DNA of 64,000 nucleotides, from NCBI GenBank assembly GCA_040758595.1, contig JBFLVJ010000007.1, positions 13,422 to 77,421 on the forward strand, read 5' to 3'. Position 1 is the stretch's first letter, and each line of letters starts with the position of its first letter. A model generated the notes under the pieces. That model was given only the letters and a program-made list of their open reading frames with translations, did no database searches and had not been told where the DNA came from. The stretch comes from Bilamarchaeum sp040758595. Its GTDB lineage: Archaea; Micrarchaeota; Micrarchaeia; Anstonellales; Bilamarchaeaceae. This document shows positions 59,330-64,000 of the stretch, in pieces. Both the position numbers and the translations under genes were made by a program.

Positions 59330-61975
59330 TCATGCGGTATCCACGTCATCCTGCTTGGCCTCGTCGGCCAGTTCCGCAGTAGATGAGTAGGTCGGGTCTT
59401 TCCCGTCGCCGCCGTAAATGAACTGCACTATGCTCATGTCAGCGTTCCTCACGGTCAGATCGTCATAGACCACCAGATCCTGCAGGGCGTTGATGAGCCT
59501 CCTCTGCATGTAGCCCGAGCGGGCCGTCCTGATGGCCGTGTTGACCAGGGCTTCCCTGCCGCCCATCGCGTGGTGGATGAACTCGTAGGGGGTCAGACCC
59601 TTGTGGAACGATGAATAGACGAAGCCCTTCTCCGGACCGGTCATCGAGCCCTCCTTGAAGTAGGGGAGTATCCTCTTCCTGAACCCTCTTGTTATCCTCT
59701 TGTTCCTGACCGTCTGCTGGGCGACCAGCGCGGACATCTGGATCGCGTTGAGCAGGCTGCCCCTCGCCCCTATCTTTGCCATGATGATGGATGGGTTCTC
59801 GGCCCCCAGATCGGTTTCGACCGCCTTGCCCACATCCTCACGGGTCTTGGAGGTTATCTCCATTATCATGCCTTCGAGCGTCTCCCTCAGGCTCATGCCG
59901 GGTGCACGCTCCAGGGACTTGTTCTTGAACTGCATGATGAGGTTGTCTATCTCGCGGTCCATCTTGGAGGTTATCTCCTTGACCTTCTCCTCTCCCTTGG
60001 GAGAGAGGCTGTAATCCTTGAGGGACACGCTGAGGCCCATGACAGAGACCGCTTCGAGCGCCATCCTGGTGGCGCTGTCGATGAACCTCTTGGTCGCCTC
60101 AGGACCGTGCGTGAAGAACATCTTCTCCAGCAGTTCGCCTTCGGTGGCCTTGCTCTCCACCGCGCCCTTGATCAGTTTGCCGTTCTTTATCAAGATCTCC
60201 TCGCCGAGTTTGGACTTGCATTTGAGGTTGACATCGGAGGGGAGCAGCTCAGAGAAGAGGAGCTTGCCCGAGTAGGTGTCGCCCTTGCCATCCGGCTTCG
60301 GGAGCTCGGTCTTGCCGATGAGGTAGAGGAGCGATGATGCCTCGGCCTTTGTGAAGTATGTCCCGTCCTTGGTCAGGAAATATAGTCCCGACACGTGGTC
60401 CTCCTGCGGCTTGATTATCGCGTGCCCGTGCCTTGGCGAGAGCAGCTGCTTCTCGACCTTCGCGAGGTGCCTCGCCTCTGCCTGGGCCTCCTCGGTCTGC
60501 ATGATGTGGAGGTTCATCTCGTCGCCGTCGAAGTCCGCGTTGTAGGGACTTACGGTGACCGGGTTGAGCCTGAACGTCTTGCCCGGAAGCACCCGGATTT
60601 CATGCGCCATCATGGAGATGCGGTGCAGCGAGGGCTGCCTGTTGAAGAGCGCGATGTCGCCATCGATTATGTGCCTCTCGATGCTCCATCCCACTTTCAG
60701 GTTCTCGGCCTGCTCCTTCCTCATCTCAGGAGTGTCGCCGACCTTTATCCTGCGGCCGTCGCTCCTGATGATGTATATTGCCCTCGGATAGTCTTCGGCC
60801 ATGACAAGGCCTTTGCAGTAGTCGAGGTTCCATTCGGTCACGTAGAGCGGGATCGTGAGCTCCCTCGCGATGCGCTCGGGGACGCCCACCTCGTCCAGGT
60901 TTATCCTCGGATCAGGCGAGACCACGGTACGTGCTGAGAAGTTGACACGCTTTCCTGAGAGATTGTACCTGAAGCGGCCCTCTTTGCCCTTGAGCCTCTG
61001 GGCGAGCGTCTTGAGCGGTCTTCCGCTGCGGTGCCTCGCCGGAGGTATGTTCGCGGTCTCGTTATCGAAATAAGTGGTCACGTGGTACTGGAGCAGCTCC
61101 CAAAGATCTTCGATGATGAGCTGCGGCGCGCCCGCGTTGATGTTGGCATCCAGCTTCTGGTTTATCCTGATGACATCCACCAGCTTGTGGGTCAGATCGT
61201 CCTCGCTCCTCTCGCCGGTCTCCAGGGTTATCGAGGGCCTCACGTTGACCGGAGGCACCGGAAGGGCGGTGGTTATCATCCATTCCGGCCTTGAGTAGAC
61301 CGGGTCGAATCCGAGCTCCCGCAGGTCGTTGTCCTTGATAGCCGCGAGCCAGTCGCGGATGTCGGTGGGGAGCATCATGTCCTTGTTCCTGAATATCGTG
61401 GTCGGCTTTAGCAGCTTGATTTCGGGCAGCTCGGCGCCGCAGTGGCCGCAGCTCTTGACCCCTTTCTCCTTCTTTTTCTTCTCTTCGCCGGCAGCCTCAT
61501 CCTTCTTCTCTTCCGAGGCCTTGATCTCGGCCTTTGCCACCTCGAGCAGGGAGGGCACTTCCTCGGCCGGCTCTTCTTTCTTCACTGGCAATGCGGCGGC
61601 TTCAGCTTCCTTCTCTATCTCCTCCGGAGATCTGGTGTATGCCTTCTTGCCCAGCACCTTGTGGCAAGAGGGGCAGGTTGACTTGAGCACATGATATATG
61701 TATTTCGCGAATTCCACATGCACGACAGGGCGCACCAGGTCGATGTGGCCGAAGTGGCCGGGGCACTCTTTGACCGTGCCGCCGCAGGTCTTGCAGCGAA
61801 GGCCAGGATCCACGACCCCCAGACGCGTGTCGACAAGGCCGCCGTCTATGGGGTAGCCGTCGTCGTCATAGGTGTCCGGGACCACGATCTTGGCGGTGGA
61901 CATCTTCCTCACCATCTCCGGAGAGAATAGCGAGAACCTCAGTTTGTCAAGGACTTTTTGCACTTCCATAACCAT
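59330..61975 (-). CDS. rpoA1: RNA polymerase subunit A'
   Basis: The 881-residue N-terminal part of the largest subunit has an N-terminal zinc site (CKTCGGTVKECPGHFGHID), a second zinc pair (CGHCGAELP) and the catalytic Mg loop NADFDGDEMN (about residue 480). The stretch between zinc sites (about 110-170) is longer and more Lys/Glu-rich than usual for archaea. ATG 61975 overlaps the rpoB' stop (TGATG). Confidence 0.97.
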   Translation of the reverse strand: MVMEVQKVLDKLRFSLFSPEMVRKMSTAKIVVPDTYDDDGYPIDGGLVDTRLGVVDPGLRCKTCGGTVKECPGHFGHIDLVRPVVHVEFAKYIYHVLKSTCPSCHKVLGKKAYTRSPEEIEKEAEAAALPVKKEEPAEEVPSLLEVAKAEIKASEEKKDEAAGEEKKKKEKGVKSCGHCGAELPEIKLLKPTTIFRNKDMMLPTDIRDWLAAIKDNDLRELGFDPVYSRPEWMITTALPVPPVNVRPSITLETGERSEDDLTHKLVDVIRINQKLDANINAGAPQLIIEDLWELLQYHVTTYFDNETANIPPARHRSGRPLKTLAQRLKGKEGRFRYNLSGKRVNFSARTVVSPDPRINLDEVGVPERIARELTIPLYVTEWNLDYCKGLVMAEDYPRAIYIIRSDGRRIKVGDTPEMRKEQAENLKVGWSIERHIIDGDIALFNRQPSLHRISMMAHEIRVLPGKTFRLNPVTVSPYNADFDGDEMNLHIMQTEEAQAEARHLAKVEKQLLSPRHGHAIIKPQEDHVSGLYFLTKDGTYFTKAEASSLLYLIGKTELPKPDGKGDTYSGKLLFSELLPSDVNLKCKSKLGEEILIKNGKLIKGAVESKATEGELLEKMFFTHGPEATKRFIDSATRMALEAVSVMGLSVSLKDYSLSPKGEEKVKEITSKMDREIDNLIMQFKNKSLERAPGMSLRETLEGMIMEITSKTREDVGKAVETDLGAENPSIIMAKIGARGSLLNAIQMSALVAQQTVRNKRITRGFRKRILPYFKEGSMTGPEKGFVYSSFHKGLTPYEFIHHAMGGREALVNTAIRTARSGYMQRRLINALQDLVVYDDLTVRNADMSIVQFIYGGDGKDPTYSSTAELADEAKQDDVDTA

Positions 61976-63816
61976 CAACCTTTGTCTTTGAGGAGTATCC
62001 TCGGGAAAATATACAAGGACTTGATTTCGTCAAGCAGGAGCTTGAACGCATAGCTCATCTCCACCGGCTCCACGCTCTCAGATTGGCATATCGGGCAGAC
62101 GTCGCGGTTGCGCGCATAGTCGTGCGTCGCCACCGATCCGCAGTCCGTACAGATGAGCTGTATGGTCTTGTCGCTCTCTTCCAGGAGCCTCTCTTTAATG
62201 AGCATGCTCGCCCCATAACCTATGAGGCAGTCACGTTCCATCTCACCGAACCTGAGGCCCCCCTCCCTGGCGCGGCCCTCGGTCGGCTGGTGGGTGAGGA
62301 GCTGCACCGGCCCGCGAGAGCGGACGTGCATCTTGTTCGAGACCAGGTGGTGGAGCCTCTGATAATAGACGACGCCGATGAATATCTTGGCCTTTATCAT
62401 CTTGCCGGTCAGGCCGTCGTAGAGATATTCCTCCCCGTGCTCATCGAAGCCGTTCTTCTTGAGTATCTCATGGAACTGGTCCTCGGTGTTGCCGCTGAAC
62501 GCGGTCCCGTCCATCAGCATGCCGCCGATGGAGCCTGCGGTGCCGCCCAATGTCTCGAGCAGGTGGCCTGCGGTCATACGCGAGGGTATGGCGTGCGGGT
62601 TCACCACCAGGTCAGGGACGATGCCCGACCTGGAGAACGGCATATCTTCCTGCGGCACGAGGAGCCCGATGACCCCCTTCTGTCCGTGCCTGGAAGCGAG
62701 CTTGTCGCCAACTTCAGGCGTCTTTATCGAGCGCACGCGCACTTTCACCAGGCGGTTGCCGCTAGGGCCCTCGGTGACCATGACCGAATCGACCTTGCCG
62801 GCCTCCCCGCTCTTTAGCGAAAGGGAGCTCTCCCTCTTCTTCTCCTCGACAGCTCCGAAGACGGATATCTCTTCGAGGAACCTAGGGGGCGATGTCTTGC
62901 CGACAAGGACGTCCTTGCCGCCGACCTCGCTCTCGGGCATCACGATGCCGTCCTCGGCCAGATGGCGGTAGGCGGGCTCTCCCCTGAAACCTACGACTTC
63001 CGGCGTGGGGAGCTCTATCTTGTCCTTCTGGCCTCCAGGGTACATCCTCTCCTCGGTCTCGTAGGTCTTGAACATGGTGACCCTGTGGAGGCCGCGGTCT
63101 ATAGCAGAGCGGTTCACGACTATGGCGTCTGCCATGTTGTAGCCGTGGTAGCTGGTCAGCGCGACGACGCAGTTCTGCCCGGCCGCCTTCTGCTTGAGGT
63201 TGAGCGCGCGGTAGATGTTGGTCTGCACCAGCGGCTGCTGGGGGTAATACATCACATAAGCGCGGGTGTCGTACCTGGAGTTGAAGTTGGTTGAGTACAC
63301 GCCCAGGGACTGCTTGGTCATAGCGCAGGCCATGGTTATACGGGGGGATGAGTTGTGCTCGGAATAGGGCAGAGATCCTGCCACCACGCCGAACATGTTC
63401 GCAGCATCCACCTCGAGGTGGGTGTGGTCCTGGGTGAGTTCGTCCTCGCGGAAAGCGACCAGGGAGTTCTCCTCTTCCTGGGCATCCAGGTATTCGATGA
63501 TGCCCATCTTCACCAGGTGGTTCCAGTTGAGCTCGTTGTTCTTTATCCTCCCGAGTATCTCGGGCGTCAGGCGGGGCTTGCCGTTCTCTACGACGATGTA
63601 CGGTCTCCTGACCCTGCCCTTGTCGGTGAGTATGTGCAGCTCGTTCAGCCGGGCGTTATAATATACGTTGACCTGGCTGCTCAGTTCGTTCATGCGTCTC
63701 CTTTCCCTCAGCCTCTGGGCGAGGCTCTTTCCGTCGGGATGGGTGCCCACCATCCTTCCATTGAGCAGGATTATCGTCTTTTCCGGAGCCTTGCGCTTTC
63801 TTCTCTTGACCATCAT
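61975..63816 (-). CDS. rpoB1: RNA polymerase subunit B' (C-terminal half of B)
   Basis: The 613-residue protein is the C-terminal half of the second-largest subunit. It includes GYNMADAIVVNRSA, the SRHGQKGVIGLL motif and a C-terminal zinc site (CTDCGSVATHDYARNRDVCP, ICQ). Split B is known in methanogens, haloarchaea and Archaeoglobus, among others. ATG 63816 (MMVKRRKR) has a GAGGTGG site and lies eight bases past the rpoB'' stop; 63813 is an alternative. Confidence 0.96.
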   Translation of the reverse strand: MMVKRRKRKAPEKTIILLNGRMVGTHPDGKSLAQRLRERRRMNELSSQVNVYYNARLNELHILTDKGRVRRPYIVVENGKPRLTPEILGRIKNNELNWNHLVKMGIIEYLDAQEEENSLVAFREDELTQDHTHLEVDAANMFGVVAGSLPYSEHNSSPRITMACAMTKQSLGVYSTNFNSRYDTRAYVMYYPQQPLVQTNIYRALNLKQKAAGQNCVVALTSYHGYNMADAIVVNRSAIDRGLHRVTMFKTYETEERMYPGGQKDKIELPTPEVVGFRGEPAYRHLAEDGIVMPESEVGGKDVLVGKTSPPRFLEEISVFGAVEEKKRESSLSLKSGEAGKVDSVMVTEGPSGNRLVKVRVRSIKTPEVGDKLASRHGQKGVIGLLVPQEDMPFSRSGIVPDLVVNPHAIPSRMTAGHLLETLGGTAGSIGGMLMDGTAFSGNTEDQFHEILKKNGFDEHGEEYLYDGLTGKMIKAKIFIGVVYYQRLHHLVSNKMHVRSRGPVQLLTHQPTEGRAREGGLRFGEMERDCLIGYGASMLIKERLLEESDKTIQLICTDCGSVATHDYARNRDVCPICQSESVEPVEMSYAFKLLLDEIKSLYIFPRILLKDKG

Positions 63817-63823
63817 GACCACC

Positions 63824-64000
63824 TCATTCCTTGACGTCGTACGCTTTGAGGATGCGCTCAATCTCGCCCTCTTCCATCCCGATAGACACCTCTGCCATCA
63901 CCGCCAGGTTCTTCACCAGGGAGCAGCTCGGACCTTCGGGCGTCTCGTTGGGGCAGAGTTTCCCGATGTGAGTGCCATGGAGGTCACGTGCCTTGAAGTG
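63824..64000 (-). CDS. rpoB2: RNA polymerase subunit B'' (3' end, cut by window)
   Basis: The last 58 codons of rpoB'' read leftward from the window edge. The translation contains ARDLHGTHIGKLCPNETPEG, the family's conserved segment, then PSCSLVKNLAVMAEVSIG and the stop at 63824-63826. The rest lies beyond position 64000, so nothing can be said of its start. Confidence 0.93.
   Translation of the reverse strand, partial: HFKARDLHGTHIGKLCPNETPEGPSCSLVKNLAVMAEVSIGMEEGEIERILKAYDVKE

Overview
The window is a dense, GC-rich piece of an archaeal chromosome. The archaeal assignment rests on split RNA polymerase subunits (B'', B', A', A''), Spt5, SecE, an FtsZ-SecE-Spt5 string, MCM, archaeal DnaG, Trm1, Trm5, TruD, ribosomal proteins S8e and L30e, a Cgi121-like KEOPS subunit, CDP-archaeol synthase, archaeal-type phosphoglycerate mutase, TATA boxes about 25 nt ahead of start codons, and tRNA genes broken by introns. 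The class III signal peptides (KGQ followed by a MEYLMTYG-type stretch) and the large number of unrecognised membrane and coiled-coil proteins resemble DPANN archaea such as Micrarchaeota or Diapherotrites. That placement is inference; a methanogen-side euryarchaeon is not excluded.

Layout. 1-3.4 kb: a small secreted protein, two intron-split tRNA genes (a Leu-GAG-like tRNA and Gly-CCC), glyA and an MscS channel. 3.6-8.1 kb (minus strand): trm1, a PP2C-type phosphatase, a rhomboid protease, ftsZ, secE and spt5. 8.2-15.6 kb: truD, metG, a HTH-CBS regulator, rps8e, Cgi121 and several unknowns. 15.6-24.8 kb: a type IV pilus-like locus with a secretion ATPase, two TadC/FlaJ-type membrane proteins, a class III pilin and three large soluble or coiled-coil partners. 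24.9-37 kb: apgM, an intein-bearing mcm, a presenilin-type protease, trm5, leuS, a CBS protein, a small TOPRIM protein and dnaG. 37-41.4 kb (minus strand): five pilin-like membrane-anchored proteins and a Cys-rich anchored protein. 41.4-44.6 kb: SppA, CarS, an ATP-dependent RNA ligase and its PIN-domain partner. 44.6-53.4 kb (minus strand): two tandem-duplicated membrane-anchored proteins and an array of six paralogous multi-pass membrane proteins. 53.5-57.3 kb: aspS, a vapBC pair, surE and a protein built of seven helix-turn-helix repeats. 57.4-64 kb (minus strand): the RNA polymerase operon rpoB''-rpoB'-rpoA'-rpoA''-rpl30e-nusA, cut at the right edge.

Best candidates for something undescribed. 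(1) The six-gene membrane-protein array at 45.7-53.4 kb: tightly coupled genes whose products share an N-terminal two-helix module, an LR-F-PTR-type motif and mostly the same C-terminal tail. It looks like a heteromeric envelope complex, possibly a secretion or conjugation-type channel. (2) A dispersed short repeat family (purine-rich GGAAACCGGGAAC-like) found between genes, inside tRNA introns, and in frame inside Trm1, TruD, MetRS and possibly LeuRS. (3) A seven-fold HTH-repeat protein.

Many genes have a TATA-like box about 25 nt ahead of the chosen start, so leaderless mRNAs appear common. Genes inside operons use GGAGG or GGTGA ribosome-binding sites or TGATG/ATGA overlaps. These signals were used to choose starts.
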